A DNA stretch of 64,000 bases from Hymenobacter fodinae (GTDB lineage: Bacteria; Bacteroidota; Bacteroidia; Cytophagales; Hymenobacteraceae). Of this stretch, positions 25,952-34,616 are shown one piece after another; within the stretch, counting starts at the first letter, position 1; each line of letters starts with the position of its first letter. The notes under the pieces are model-generated. The model was not told where the DNA came from and did not search any database. It was given only the letters and a program-made list of their open reading frames with translations. The DNA lies in assembly GCF_004745825.1 (NCBI RefSeq), contig NZ_SRLA01000003.1, positions 682,001 through 746,000 on the forward strand. The letters run 5' to 3'. The position numbers and the translations under genes are program-made.

Positions 25952-27253
25952 ATGTCTACTCCTGCTCCTTTGGTTGCCACCCCTGCCTCAGCCAACCATT
26001 TAGGGCTGGCCGCCCGCTTCCAAGCTATTCGCCATCAGTCTGTTGCCTTGTGCCAACCCCTGCTTCCCGAAGACACGGTGGTGCAGCCTGTAATTGATGT
26101 TAGCCCCCCTAAGTGGCACTTGGCGCATACCACCTGGTTTTGGGAAACCTTCCTACTACGCGAATACTTGCCTGGCTATCAGGTTTTTCACTCAGATTAT
26201 GCCTTCCTGTTTAACTCGTACTATAACTCACTGGGCTCCCGGGTAAACCGTGCCGACCGGGGCACCCTCTCCCGGCCGCCGCTCAACGATATTTATACGT
26301 ACCGCGCCTATGTAGATGAGCACATGGAGCAGTTGTTGGCGCTCCAGGATACGCTACCGCCCGCTTTTGCCGAAGTGCTGGAACTAGGCCTGCAGCATGA
26401 GCAGCAGCACCAAGAGCTTCTGGCCACCGATATCAAATACATCCTGAGCACTAGCCCCCTAGCACCAGCCTACCAAGCCGCCCCAAAGGACCGCCCTTCG
26501 GTGGCAACGGCGCCGCCCGCCACGTGGCTGCCCGTGCCCGGAGGAGTTCACCAGATAGGGTTTGAAGGAGAAGGTTTCTGCTTCGATAATGAATTGGGCC
26601 GACACAGCGTGTATGTGGCCGATTTTGAGCTGCAGAACCGCTTGGTTACCAACGCCGAGTACTTGGAGTTTATTGAGGCTGGCGGCTACCAGGACTTCCG
26701 TCATTGGCTGGGAGAAGGCTGGGATCTAGTGAAGCAGCAGCAGTGGGTGGCTCCGTTATATTGGGTTAAGCTAGATGCGGGCTGGCACCGGTTCACGCAT
26801 CATGGTCTCGTGCCGGTAGATATGGCAGCGCCCGTGACGCACGTCAGCTTTTACGAGGCCGATGCTTATGCACAGTGGCGCGGCCTACGGCTTCCTACTG
26901 AGCAGGAATGGGAAATTGCCGCCCGGCACTTTAACGCTACGGCTGCTAATGGCACCTTCCTGGAGAGTGGACTTCTTGATCCGCAACCGCTTGCCCCTGG
27001 TGCCTCACCCAACCAGTGCCACCAGTTGCTCGGCGATGCCTGGGAATGGACGTACTCTCCCTACCACGCTTACCCCGGCTACCACCGGGCAGCAGGGGCG
27101 CTGGGCGAATACAACGGCAAGTTTATGGTCAACCAGCTGGTGCTACGGGGCGGCTCGTGCGCTACCCCGGAAAGCCACATCCGTATCACGTACCGCAATT
27201 TCTTCCACGCCGATAAGCGCTGGCAGTTCACGGGCATCCGGTTGGCCCGCTAG
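25952..27253 (+). CDS. egtB: Ergothioneine biosynthesis sulfoxide synthase EgtB
   Basis: The 433-residue non-haem iron enzyme couples hercynine with a thiol donor (gamma-glutamylcysteine or cysteine) using oxygen. An N-terminal DinB-like domain carries KWHLAHTTWFWE (His56/His59) and the H-x3-H-x-E motif HEQQHQE (His149, His153, Glu155) that binds iron; from about residue 190 an FGE-sulfatase (SUMF1-like) domain follows, with GDAWEWTYSPY and LRGGSCATPESHIR. egtD follows 72 nt downstream. No egtA or egtC is adjacent, so cysteine may be the direct donor; this is inference. Confidence 0.93.
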   Translation: MSTPAPLVATPASANHLGLAARFQAIRHQSVALCQPLLPEDTVVQPVIDVSPPKWHLAHTTWFWETFLLREYLPGYQVFHSDYAFLFNSYYNSLGSRVNRADRGTLSRPPLNDIYTYRAYVDEHMEQLLALQDTLPPAFAEVLELGLQHEQQHQELLATDIKYILSTSPLAPAYQAAPKDRPSVATAPPATWLPVPGGVHQIGFEGEGFCFDNELGRHSVYVADFELQNRLVTNAEYLEFIEAGGYQDFRHWLGEGWDLVKQQQWVAPLYWVKLDAGWHRFTHHGLVPVDMAAPVTHVSFYEADAYAQWRGLRLPTEQEWEIAARHFNATAANGTFLESGLLDPQPLAPGASPNQCHQLLGDAWEWTYSPYHAYPGYHRAAGALGEYNGKFMVNQLVLRGGSCATPESHIRITYRNFFHADKRWQFTGIRLAR

Positions 27254-27325
27254 GCCAGTTGGTAGTTCCCGCCACCTTAGGGTTAGGCTGCCTCTCACTG
27301 GCCTAGCTCTTCTCTCCCACACCTG

Positions 27326-28348
27326 ATGGCCACTCTAGGCCAGTTATGTATGAGCTCTTTACTCGCAAAGTCCCCTCCCCTAGCTTCCCCAACCTTGCCC
27401 ACTTCCTCCTTGGGCGAGCACGTACGGGGAGGCCTGCGCAAACCATTCAAAACGTTATCGTCGATGTATTTCTACGATGATGAGGGTAGCCGGCTGTTTC
27501 AGGAGATAATGGCCTTGCCCGAATACTACCCTACCCGCACCGAGTTTGGCTTGCTCACGGAACATGCCGCTGCTATCTGCGCCACGCTGCGTCCCGCCAC
27601 CGGTGAGCCCTTTTATCTGCTAGAGCTGGGGGCTGGCGACGGGCTGAAGACCAAAATACTGCTGCGCCACTTGCTGGAACAAGGCGCGCAGTTTGCGTAC
27701 GTGCCCGTGGATATTTCTACGGCGGCGTTGGATGGGCTCTCGGCGGCGTTGCAGGCGGAGCTGCCTGGCCTAGCCGTGGAGCCAGTAGTGGCCGATTACG
27801 CCGATGCGCTTACGCTGATGGCCTCTCGCCCCGGCCGGAAAGCGGTTCTGTTTCTGGGCTCCAACATTGGCAACTTTCTGCCCACCGAGCGGCAAGCCTT
27901 TCTGCGCCGCTTACGTCAGCCCCTCACTGCCGACGACCGGCTGCTGATTGGGTTTGACCTGCAGAAAGATCCGCGGCAGATCAGGGCGGCCTACGATGAT
28001 GCCCAGGGCGTGACGGCCGCATTCAACCTGAATCTCCTACGCCGCCTCAACCGAGAGCTGCAAGCCGACTTCGATCTGGACCACTGGCAGCACTATACCG
28101 ACTACGACCCCATTTCGGGGGCGGTGCGCTCTTTCTTGGTTAGCACGCAGGCCCAGTCAGTGCATATGGCAGCTATTTCTGAAACGGTAGACTTTGCGGC
28201 CTGGGAGATGATTCACACCGAAAACTCCTACAAGTTTACCCGCCCCCTAATTGAAGGGCTGGCTACCGACGCGGGCTTCACTATGCAGGAGTTCTTTACG
28301 GATCCGCAGGCCTTGTTCTCCGATGTTATTCTAACGCCGAGCACCTAG
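27326..28348 (+). CDS. egtD: Histidine N-alpha-methyltransferase EgtD
   Basis: The 340-residue SAM-dependent enzyme trimethylates histidine to hercynine. Visible: FYDDEGSRLFQEIMALPEYYPTRTE in the N-terminal substrate region (split as FYDDEGSRLFQ and LPEYYPTRTE), the SAM-binding LLELGAGDGLKT, VPVDIS, FLGSNIGNF and the C-terminal IHTENSYKF. An alternative ATG at 27350 would remove eight residues that carry no conserved motif. It follows egtB on the same strand and ends before a 22-bp terminator hairpin, so egtB-egtD form one unit. Confidence 0.93.
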   Translation: MATLGQLCMSSLLAKSPPLASPTLPTSSLGEHVRGGLRKPFKTLSSMYFYDDEGSRLFQEIMALPEYYPTRTEFGLLTEHAAAICATLRPATGEPFYLLELGAGDGLKTKILLRHLLEQGAQFAYVPVDISTAALDGLSAALQAELPGLAVEPVVADYADALTLMASRPGRKAVLFLGSNIGNFLPTERQAFLRRLRQPLTADDRLLIGFDLQKDPRQIRAAYDDAQGVTAAFNLNLLRRLNRELQADFDLDHWQHYTDYDPISGAVRSFLVSTQAQSVHMAAISETVDFAAWEMIHTENSYKFTRPLIEGLATDAGFTMQEFFTDPQALFSDVILTPST

Positions 28349-28378
28349 GCTGTTATTCCAGCTCGAGTAGTAGCGCGT

Positions 28379-28439
28379 AGCCCGGCCCCACCCCATGTAC
28401 CTATGCCTAGCTAAGTACATGGGGTGGGGCCGGGCTTTT
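28379..28439 (+). terminator. Very long perfect hairpin after egtD
   Basis: A 22-bp perfect stem (28379-28400 with 28415-28436) encloses a 14-nt loop and is followed by TTTT overlapping its end. The stem is richer in GC than needed for termination and separates egtD from the aminotransferase gene. Confidence 0.8.
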
Positions 28440-28529
28440 GCTTTAGCACACCGCGCGCGTATTTGCACCCCACAACCCTCTGGCCCTACCTTGCACCCAC
28501 TCATTTCGGCGCAACTCATTCCTTCAGCA

Positions 28530-29639
28530 ATGCGAGATAAAATCAGTTTGGCCTCGGGCTATGGAAATTTCGCAGTTCCCGCGGTAGCGGCTGAAGCAGC
28601 CATTCGCAGCATTAGCTCCGGAACGCTTCCGGTTAGCGACGCAGCTGGGCTTCCGGCCCTGCGTGAAGCGCTGGCCCAAGGCTACCAACGGCCCATAACT
28701 GCTACCCAAGTGGTGGTAACACCCGGGGCAAAGTCGGCACTATTTGCGCTGTTCAAGACCCTGCTCCGCCCCCAGGAAGAAGTGCTGCTTCCTACGCCCA
28801 ATTGGTTTGGCTTTGGCGAGCTGATAACACGCGCGGGCGGCCGGGTTTGTCCACTTCCGCTCTCATCGGAAAGCAATTATGCCCTGACCCCTGCCCAGCT
28901 AGAAGCGGCCCTGACACCCCAGACCCGCATCCTGCTGCTCTCGAACCCCAACAACCCCACTGGCCGGGTATATACCCGCCAAGAGATGCAGGCCCTGCTG
29001 GACGTCACGCGCCGATTCCCGGAGCTGTACGTCGTGTCGGATGAGATATACCACCTCATCACGTTCGGGGCAGAGCCAGTGCCCTCGTTGCTGGATTTTG
29101 AAGACCCGCACGAGCGGCACGTGGTAGTAAATGGCTACTCAAAGTCATTGGCCTTGATTGGCTGGGGCGTGGGCTATCTGGTAGCTCCGGCGGCAGTAGC
29201 CGCGGCCTGTGCCGCCTGGCAGTTTGCTACCAGCGTAGCAGTACCCGCCCCCAACCAGCTCGCGGCCCTGGCCGCCACGCAAGCCGCTTCTGCCATTGCC
29301 GCTGAGTTGCTTGCGCAGCTTCAGCCTACCCGGGCGCGTATGTTGGCTGAGCTGGCTGCCCTGCCCCACGTGCCCCATGGTCAGCCCGAGGGCACGTACT
29401 ACGCTTTCCCCGATTTTCGGGCGTACCTAACCCCTCACCTGCCAGCCGCGGCCGCCGCGGCTGAGCTGGTGGCCAGTTTCCAGGAAGCGGGCGTGCAAGT
29501 AGTTGACGGCAGCAGTTGCGGCCCCCCCGGTTTCGTGCGGCTCTCCTATGCCGTTCCGGAAGAAACCTTGCGCGAAGCCATGCACCGGATAGCGCTGGTG
29601 CTGCAGGCGCGACAGCTAGCAAGTGACCTAGGCTGCTAG
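28530..29639 (+). CDS. Class I/II PLP-dependent aminotransferase
   Basis: The 369-residue protein has the aminotransferase fold type I: NPNNPTG (residues 139-145), VVSDEIYH (Asp171, Tyr174), the PLP lysine in GYSKSLALIG (Lys205) and a carboxylate-binding Arg in FVRLSYA near 345. The usual GWRxGY, whose Arg contacts PLP phosphate, reads GWGVGY here (Gly213). The frame is open 135 nt further upstream through a hairpin; the ATG at 28530 starts the conserved part. Substrate is unknown: it could be an amino acid transaminase or, as it follows egtBD, a C-S lyase, but a strong terminator separates it from egtD. Confidence 0.85.
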   Translation: MRDKISLASGYGNFAVPAVAAEAAIRSISSGTLPVSDAAGLPALREALAQGYQRPITATQVVVTPGAKSALFALFKTLLRPQEEVLLPTPNWFGFGELITRAGGRVCPLPLSSESNYALTPAQLEAALTPQTRILLLSNPNNPTGRVYTRQEMQALLDVTRRFPELYVVSDEIYHLITFGAEPVPSLLDFEDPHERHVVVNGYSKSLALIGWGVGYLVAPAAVAAACAAWQFATSVAVPAPNQLAALAATQAASAIAAELLAQLQPTRARMLAELAALPHVPHGQPEGTYYAFPDFRAYLTPHLPAAAAAAELVASFQEAGVQVVDGSSCGPPGFVRLSYAVPEETLREAMHRIALVLQARQLASDLGC

Positions 29640-29706
29640 CTGAAGCCCCAGAACCAAATGCCCGATCATTTTCAGACCGGGCACCTGCTACCCGGCCCTG
29701 GTGTGG

Positions 29707-29714
29707 TACCTTTG
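29707..29714 (+). promoter_or_regulatory. Bacteroidota -7 box for the MATE gene
   Basis: TACCTTTG matches TAnnTTTG exactly and lies 22 nt before ATG 29737. It rules out the upstream GTG at 29701 as the start. Confidence 0.6.
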
Positions 29715-29736
29715 CGGCAGTTTTTCAGCTGTTGTT

Positions 29737-31113
29737 ATGCTTCTGCCCACCCTGCGTCCTCACCTTCGTCCTACCCTCACGCTAGCGTACCCGGTTATGC
29801 TCAGTCAGCTGGGCCACGTGCTGGTAAACGTCTGCGACAGCATGGTGGTAGGCCAAACTGGTAAGGTCGAGCTGGCCGCGGTTTCGCTGAGCGTGAGCGT
29901 GTGCACGGTGGTTATGGTATTTGGAATGGGCCTAGCCATGGGTATTACCCCCCTGGTTGCCGCCGCCGATGGCCGTCGCGACGTAACTACCCTGGGGCGC
30001 CTGCTGGTGAACGGAGTGTGGCTGTGCACGGCAGCTGGTGCCCTGCTGGGTGGCCTAGGCCTGCTGCTGCCGCCCTTCCTGCCTCTGTTGCACCAGGAGC
30101 CCGACGTAGCCGCCCTGGCTGCCCCCTGGATTCGGGTGATATTTTTGTCGTTGCTACCCTTAATGGTTTTCCAGGGCTTTAAGCAATTTGCCGAGGGGCT
30201 GGGCCTCACCCGCCAGGCCATGGTTCTCTCCGTTGCGGCCAACCTGCTCAACGCCTTCCTCTGCTACGTTTTAGTGTTCGGCAAATTTGGCTTCCCCAAC
30301 TTGGGTATGATGGGTGCCGCCTGGGCTACCCTACTTGCCCGAACCCTGATGGCAGTGCTAATGGCGGCCTACGTGCTGGTAGCGGCGCGCCTGCATCCCT
30401 ACCGCGAAGCCGCCGCTCATAACCTGCTTCCTGATGCCGCCAGCTTACGCCGCCTCATTGGGTTTGGCTCACCCATTGGTGTGCAAATGATGTTCGAAAT
30501 GGGCGCCTTTAGCTTCTCGGCCATCATGATTGGGTGGCTGGGCGCTACCGAGCTGGCCGCCCACCAAATTGCCATCAACGTAGCCTCTGTTACTTACATG
30601 GCCGCCAGCGGTATTGCGGCGGCGGCCACTATCAGGGTGGGCAATCTGCGGGGTGCCGGCAATGCCCCTGGGGCCCGGCACGCTGGCTACGCGGCTTACC
30701 TCATCACGTTTCTATTCATGAGCCTGATGGGGCTGCTGCTGATTATTGGCCGCCACTACATTCCGCAGTATTACAACAACGACCCCGCCGTAATTGCCCA
30801 GGCGGCCGCCCTGCTGCTCATTGCGGCGGCCTTCCAGATTTCTGATGGTCTGCAGGTGGTGGGGCTGGGCGCCCTGCGCGGGCTAGAGGATGTGAAGGTT
30901 CCCTCCATAGTAGCGCTACTGGCCTACTGGGCCGCCGCGCTGCCGCTAGGCTACCTGCTGGGCTTTGTGCTAGGGCTGGGTGCTACTGGGGTGTGGCTTG
31001 GCTTACTCACGGGCCTTACGCTGGTAGCCGGTCTGTTGCTATTGCGCTTCCGCCACCGGAGTCGCACACTAGCTACAGCGCATCTGAACGAAGTTGTAGC
31101 CAGCGTGCGTTAG
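29737..31113 (+). CDS. MATE-family multidrug/metabolite efflux transporter
   Basis: The 458-residue membrane protein has twelve predicted helices in two homologous halves, as in NorM-type MATE antiporters driven by H+ or Na+. Typical segments are LTLAYPVMLSQLGHVLVNV at the N-terminus, GFKQFAEGLGLTRQAM, FGSPIGVQMMFEMGAF starting the second half, and DGLQVVGLGALRGLED. It has its own promoter box, so it is not simply part of the aminotransferase transcript. The substrate is not predictable from sequence. Confidence 0.92.
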   Translation: MLLPTLRPHLRPTLTLAYPVMLSQLGHVLVNVCDSMVVGQTGKVELAAVSLSVSVCTVVMVFGMGLAMGITPLVAAADGRRDVTTLGRLLVNGVWLCTAAGALLGGLGLLLPPFLPLLHQEPDVAALAAPWIRVIFLSLLPLMVFQGFKQFAEGLGLTRQAMVLSVAANLLNAFLCYVLVFGKFGFPNLGMMGAAWATLLARTLMAVLMAAYVLVAARLHPYREAAAHNLLPDAASLRRLIGFGSPIGVQMMFEMGAFSFSAIMIGWLGATELAAHQIAINVASVTYMAASGIAAAATIRVGNLRGAGNAPGARHAGYAAYLITFLFMSLMGLLLIIGRHYIPQYYNNDPAVIAQAAALLLIAAAFQISDGLQVVGLGALRGLEDVKVPSIVALLAYWAAALPLGYLLGFVLGLGATGVWLGLLTGLTLVAGLLLLRFRHRSRTLATAHLNEVVASVR

Positions 31114-31209
31114 ACGGCTACTGATGCAATAAAATCAGAAAAATCCTGTTCGGTGCCTTAGCTGCTTACCAGGCGAGGCGAAGTCCCGACGTTGCTGGTT
31201 TTTAGCTTC

Positions 31210-31217
31210 TTACTTTG
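31210..31217 (+). promoter_or_regulatory. Possible -7 box before the DUF922 gene
   Basis: TTACTTTG differs from TAnnTTTG at one position and lies 33 nt before ATG 31251. Confidence 0.35.
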
Positions 31218-31250
31218 CGTATTTGCTACTCTGACCTTTATCTGTCGCCG

Positions 31251-31817
31251 ATGCTGACGACCTTTTTGCTTCCCCTGCAGCTGCTGAGCACGCTAGGCCA
31301 CTGGTTCCAGGGCGCACCCGCTGCTACTTCCGCCGCCCCGGCCCCAGCTACTATTGAGTGGCGCGCCGACCGCCGCCTGACGTGGGAAGACTTCAAAGCC
31401 CGCCCTAACACCGACCGGTTGGCGGCCCTTACTTCTTCCACCATCGACGCCAAAGTCGGGTGCGTAGATTACCAGTTCTCGGCTAAGGTGCGCGCAATTT
31501 TTGTCCCTAATGAGTCGTGGGTACGCAACGCGGCCACGGCCAGCCCCATTCTGCTACGCCACGAACAGCTGCATTTTGATATTACGGAGCTGCACACCCG
31601 CAAGCTGCGTCAGAAGCTAAGCCTCGTGAAGCTCGACTGCCTGCACCTGCAACCGGCCTTTAACAACATCACTAAGCTGGCGTTTCTGGAGTGGCAGCGC
31701 GAGGAAGCCAAGTACGATGCCGATACCAACCATGGTCTGAACGAACCCCGGCAAAAAGCCTGGGAAGAGCAAATTCAGCAGAAGTTACAGCAGTTCGAGG
31801 CCTTTGCGGTGAAATAA
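31251..31817 (+). CDS. DUF922-like secreted putative metalloprotease
   Basis: The 188-residue product starts with a hydrophobic signal segment (MLTTFLLPLQLLSTLG) and an Ala/Pro linker; the mature part begins RRLTWEDFKARP, the typical DUF922 opening. HEQLHFDITELHTRKL holds a zincin-like H-x3-H pattern. DUF922 proteins are predicted secreted Zn-dependent proteases; activity has not been established here. An ATG 36 nt upstream would add polar residues before the signal and lies at the promoter box, so 31251 is preferred. Confidence 0.75.
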   Translation: MLTTFLLPLQLLSTLGHWFQGAPAATSAAPAPATIEWRADRRLTWEDFKARPNTDRLAALTSSTIDAKVGCVDYQFSAKVRAIFVPNESWVRNAATASPILLRHEQLHFDITELHTRKLRQKLSLVKLDCLHLQPAFNNITKLAFLEWQREEAKYDADTNHGLNEPRQKAWEEQIQQKLQQFEAFAVK

Positions 31818-31918
31818 GTGGTGTTATGAGAGGTGAAGTTGTGAATAGCAAACCAAGGATGATGTGCTGATTACATTGCCATTGTTTTACTTCACTACCT
31901 CACTCACCACTTCACTAC

Positions 31919-32251
31919 ATGATTACCTGGGCTGACTTTGAGCGCGTAGACCTGCGCGTGGGTACCATTCTCGAAGCCCGAGAATTTGCGGCTGCCCGTA
32001 AGCCGGCGTACCAACTCGTAATTGACTTCGGGCCTGAAATCGGACAGAAAAAATCCAGTGCGCAAATCACGCATCACTACCAGCCGGCTGAGTTGGTGGG
32101 GCGGCAGGTACTGGCCGTAGTTAACTTTCCGCCGCGGCAAATTGCCAACTTCATGTCGGAGGTTCTAGTAACGGGCGTGGCCGATGCCGATGGTCATATC
32201 GTGCTGACCTCGTTTCCGGTGCCCGTACCTAACGGTAGCCGGCTGATCTAG
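31919..32251 (+). CDS. csaA: tRNA-binding protein CsaA
   Basis: The 110-residue protein is a single tRNA-binding OB-fold like CsaA and the C-terminal domain of bacterial MetRS: DFERVDLRVGTILEAREF, KPAYQLVIDFG, SSAQITHHYQ, VLAVVNFPPRQIANFMSEVL and the C-terminal PVPNGSRL. It is thought to act as a homodimeric chaperone or tRNA-binding factor in the cytoplasm. It is convergent with the lipoprotein gene, 5 nt apart. Confidence 0.9.
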   Translation: MITWADFERVDLRVGTILEAREFAAARKPAYQLVIDFGPEIGQKKSSAQITHHYQPAELVGRQVLAVVNFPPRQIANFMSEVLVTGVADADGHIVLTSFPVPVPNGSRLI

Positions 32252-32256
32252 GTGGC

Positions 32257-32625
32257 CTAGAGGGCATCGGGCGACACGCCCAACTTCTGCTCCCGCTTGC
32301 CCAGACTGTCAATCACGATTTTATAGATGTCGTCGAGGTCTTTGTCGTGCACGGCGTAGTAGCGGTAACTCTGCCGGAAGGAAGAGTCTGTGACGCCGTA
32401 GCGCTTAAACAGCTCTTTTTTCTGTTGCAAAAACAGGGCGCGGGCCGAATCAGATGGCAGAGCCGAAGCATCTACCTGCGCCTCCAGAATATGAATGTTC
32501 ACGAGCACGCTAACCATCTTATCCTGGGGCAGTAGCTTGCTCGGGGGTGCCACGTCTTCGGGCTTCTGGCACGCCTGTAACCAGGCCCCTAGAATCAGTA
32601 ACAGATAAAGGAAAGTATTTTTCAC
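32257..32625 (-). CDS. DUF4296 lipoprotein
   Basis: With a GTG start at 32625 the product has 122 residues: a lipoprotein signal (VKNTFLYLLLILGAWLQAC) and a DUF4296 domain (KMVSVLVNIHILEAQ... FKRYGVTDSSFRQSYRYY). DUF4296 is a Bacteroidota family of unknown role. The frame is open upstream for 42 more codons that overlap the divergent DUF58 gene, but a perfect -7 box TAACTTTG at 32631-32638 ends only 5 nt before the GTG, making GTG the likely start of a leaderless transcript. Confidence 0.8.
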   Translation of the reverse strand: MKNTFLYLLLILGAWLQACQKPEDVAPPSKLLPQDKMVSVLVNIHILEAQVDASALPSDSARALFLQQKKELFKRYGVTDSSFRQSYRYYAVHDKDLDDIYKIVIDSLGKREQKLGVSPDAL

Positions 32626-32630
32626 AGTCG

Positions 32631-32638
32631 CAAAGTTA
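32631..32638 (-). promoter_or_regulatory. -7 box abutting the DUF4296 start (leaderless)
   Basis: The minus strand reads TAACTTTG, an exact TAnnTTTG match, ending 5 nt before the GTG start. With the initiation distance known in the phylum, transcription would begin at or next to the start codon. Confidence 0.55.
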
Positions 32639-32663
32639 AGAGGAACGCGTAGTTTTAGTCCAA

Positions 32664-33566
32664 ATGCATCCTGCCACCCCCTCCCCTTTTCAACATCTCG
32701 TCCGCCGGCTGCGCCAGATGGAAATCCGCATTTTGAAAGCGGTGGATGCACAGCTGCAGGGAGACTTTCATTCGGTGTTCAAGGGCACTGGCCTAGAATT
32801 CGACGACGTGCGGCTTTACCAGTACGGCGACGAAGTGCGGGCCATCGACTGGGCCGTTTCCAGCAAGGGCCACGGCACCTTTGTGAAGACCTACAAGGAA
32901 GAACGTGAGCAGCAGGTGCTTTTGTTGCTTGATGTAAGCGGCTCACAACAAGTTGGGGCGGCCAACCGCCGCAAGATTGATGTCGGCCGGGAAATTTGCG
33001 GAGTGCTGGCCTTGGCTGCCGCTCGGCAGGATGCGCAATTGGGCATTCTGGCCTTTTCTGATCAGAAGGAGTTCTACTTGCCACCGGGCAAGGGCATCCG
33101 GCACGCGTATGCCCTCATCAAGCGCCTGTTTTCGCTGGAGCCCCAGAGCCGACAAACGGCCGTGGGAGCTGGTATTAAGCAGGCGCTAGGGCTGCTGAAG
33201 CGTCGCACCATTGTGCTACTGATTTCGGATTTTATTGATACCAACTACGAGCGGGAGCTCACCATGCTGGCCCGTAAGCACGATTTGGTGGTGCTGCAGC
33301 TCCTGGACCAGCGGGAGCGGGAGTTTCCACCTTTGGGCATTATTCCGCTCCATGATCAGGAATCGGGCCGCACGGTGTGGGTGAATACCTCCTCCGAAGC
33401 TTTCCGGGCGCGCTACCGAGCCACCTACGAGCTAAACCGGGAGCAGATTGGCCAGATCTGTCGTCGTCATCGTACTGAATACCTTTCCATTGCTACCGAT
33501 ACTGATTTCATTCCGCAGCTGGTGCGGCTGTTTCGGCGGCGCAACCAACGGGGCAGCCGTGGATAA
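32664..33566 (+). CDS. DUF58 protein of a Bat-type locus
   Basis: The 300-residue protein has the DUF58 core GTGLEFDDVRLYQYGDEVRAIDW (as EFDDVRLYQYGDEVRAIDW at about 45-65) followed by a VWA-like fold with LLLDVSGSQQV (MIDAS-type DxSxS). DUF58 proteins work with MoxR AAA ATPases and VWA proteins in envelope maturation or stress tolerance. No moxR is adjacent. It overlaps the next gene by 8 nt. Confidence 0.88.
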   Translation: MHPATPSPFQHLVRRLRQMEIRILKAVDAQLQGDFHSVFKGTGLEFDDVRLYQYGDEVRAIDWAVSSKGHGTFVKTYKEEREQQVLLLLDVSGSQQVGAANRRKIDVGREICGVLALAAARQDAQLGILAFSDQKEFYLPPGKGIRHAYALIKRLFSLEPQSRQTAVGAGIKQALGLLKRRTIVLLISDFIDTNYERELTMLARKHDLVVLQLLDQREREFPPLGIIPLHDQESGRTVWVNTSSEAFRARYRATYELNREQIGQICRRHRTEYLSIATDTDFIPQLVRLFRRRNQRGSRG

Positions 33567-34497
33567 GGGTCTGAGCAAATTGCTGCGCCGGGCAGCCTGG
33601 CTAGGCCTGTCTCTACTCCTCAGCGTGGCCTCACTGGCGCAAACCCAGCCCGACACGCTTCCCCAGGGCCGCTTTCTGCGGCAAACGGCCAAAGTAGGCG
33701 AACTTGTAGAGTATGAACTGCGCTACGAGCATGCCCCTGGCCTAGAGGTCATCTTCCCCGACTCGGCGGCTAACTACCAGCCCTTTGAGTTTGTGGGCAA
33801 GCGGTACTCCCCCACTCGCACGCGGGAGAGCCGCAGCCTCGACCGCACCGTGTACCGCCTGCGCACGTTCGCCCTAGATTCAGTGCAGCGCCTGAGCTTG
33901 CCTATTACCGTCCTCCGTGGCCGCGACACGCTGGCTATTTCCTCGGTGCCTGCCCAGGTGCGGTTGGTACGAACGGCACCGCCGGTGGTACCCGGTCAAG
34001 TGCCTAACCTGCGCCAAAACCTGAGCATGCAGCCCGTAGAACCCCAATTCAACTACCCTTATTGGCTGGCAGGGGCAGCGCTGCTGCTAGGGGTAGCCGG
34101 TGGTGTAGTGCTGGGGTTCCGGCGGAAGCTGCGCCTGCGCTACCGTCGCTACCGCCTGCGCAAAAATCACGCGTACTTCTTGGCTCAATATGCTCGTCAC
34201 GTAGAGCGTTTTACGCTTTCCCGCTCCCTTACCAACATGGAGCGCGCCATTACACTCTGGAAAAACTACCTCTCCAACCTCGAAAACAACGCCATCAACA
34301 GCCTTACTACCCGCGAAATTGTGGCCCATTACCAAAACGACTCCGACGTGCGTCTGGCCCTCAGTCTTGCCGACCGAGTGATTTATGGCAACCAGTTTTC
34401 GGAAGATGACACGGAAACCGATCTGGCCTTTGTGCTGCTCCGCGACTTTGCCGACCGGCAGTATACCCGCGTGGTAGCTAACATGGTGCAGCCCTGA
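33559..34497 (+). CDS. Bat-locus membrane protein (BatD-like)
   Basis: Reading from GTG 33559, which overlaps the DUF58 stop by 8 nt, the product has 312 residues: a signal sequence (about 8-28), a periplasmic beta-rich domain (residues 35-160), a single membrane helix YWLAGAALLLGVAGGVVLGF (about 175-195), then a basic cytoplasmic helical domain. This order fits the BatD-like or DUF4381-like partner between DUF58 and VWA genes. An in-frame ATG at 33448 lies inside the DUF58 gene and would bury the signal, so it is rejected. Confidence 0.75.
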   Translation: MDKGLSKLLRRAAWLGLSLLLSVASLAQTQPDTLPQGRFLRQTAKVGELVEYELRYEHAPGLEVIFPDSAANYQPFEFVGKRYSPTRTRESRSLDRTVYRLRTFALDSVQRLSLPITVLRGRDTLAISSVPAQVRLVRTAPPVVPGQVPNLRQNLSMQPVEPQFNYPYWLAGAALLLGVAGGVVLGFRRKLRLRYRRYRLRKNHAYFLAQYARHVERFTLSRSLTNMERAITLWKNYLSNLENNAINSLTTREIVAHYQNDSDVRLALSLADRVIYGNQFSEDDTETDLAFVLLRDFADRQYTRVVANMVQP

Positions 34498-34582
34498 CTC
34501 GGGTGCTCGTCGGGCCTCACTAGCCTGTTGGCCTGCTCACAGCTAGAAATCTGCTTCAGTCATGATTCCAGCTGATTCAGAC

Positions 34583-34590
34583 TACTTTTG
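34583..34590 (+). promoter_or_regulatory. -7 box for the VWA gene
   Basis: TACTTTTG matches TAnnTTTG exactly and ends 26 nt before the ATG at 34617. It gives the VWA gene its own promoter inside the Bat-type locus. Confidence 0.55.
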
Positions 34591-34616
34591 CGCCTTCCGC
34601 CTCTCTCACTTCCCTC

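Noticed and set aside
29701..29736. GTG 29701 as the start of the MATE gene
   Set aside because: It lies upstream of a perfect -7 box at 29707-29714 that must precede the transcript.
31880..31918. Repeated ACTTCACTAC words before csaA as a binding site
   Set aside because: The region is a CT-rich leader; two matches at 17-nt spacing are likely low-complexity sequence and no regulator is nearby.
33448..33558. ATG 33448 as the start of the Bat-like membrane protein
   Set aside because: It lies within the DUF58 gene and would place 37 residues before the signal peptide; the GTG overlapping the DUF58 stop fits better.
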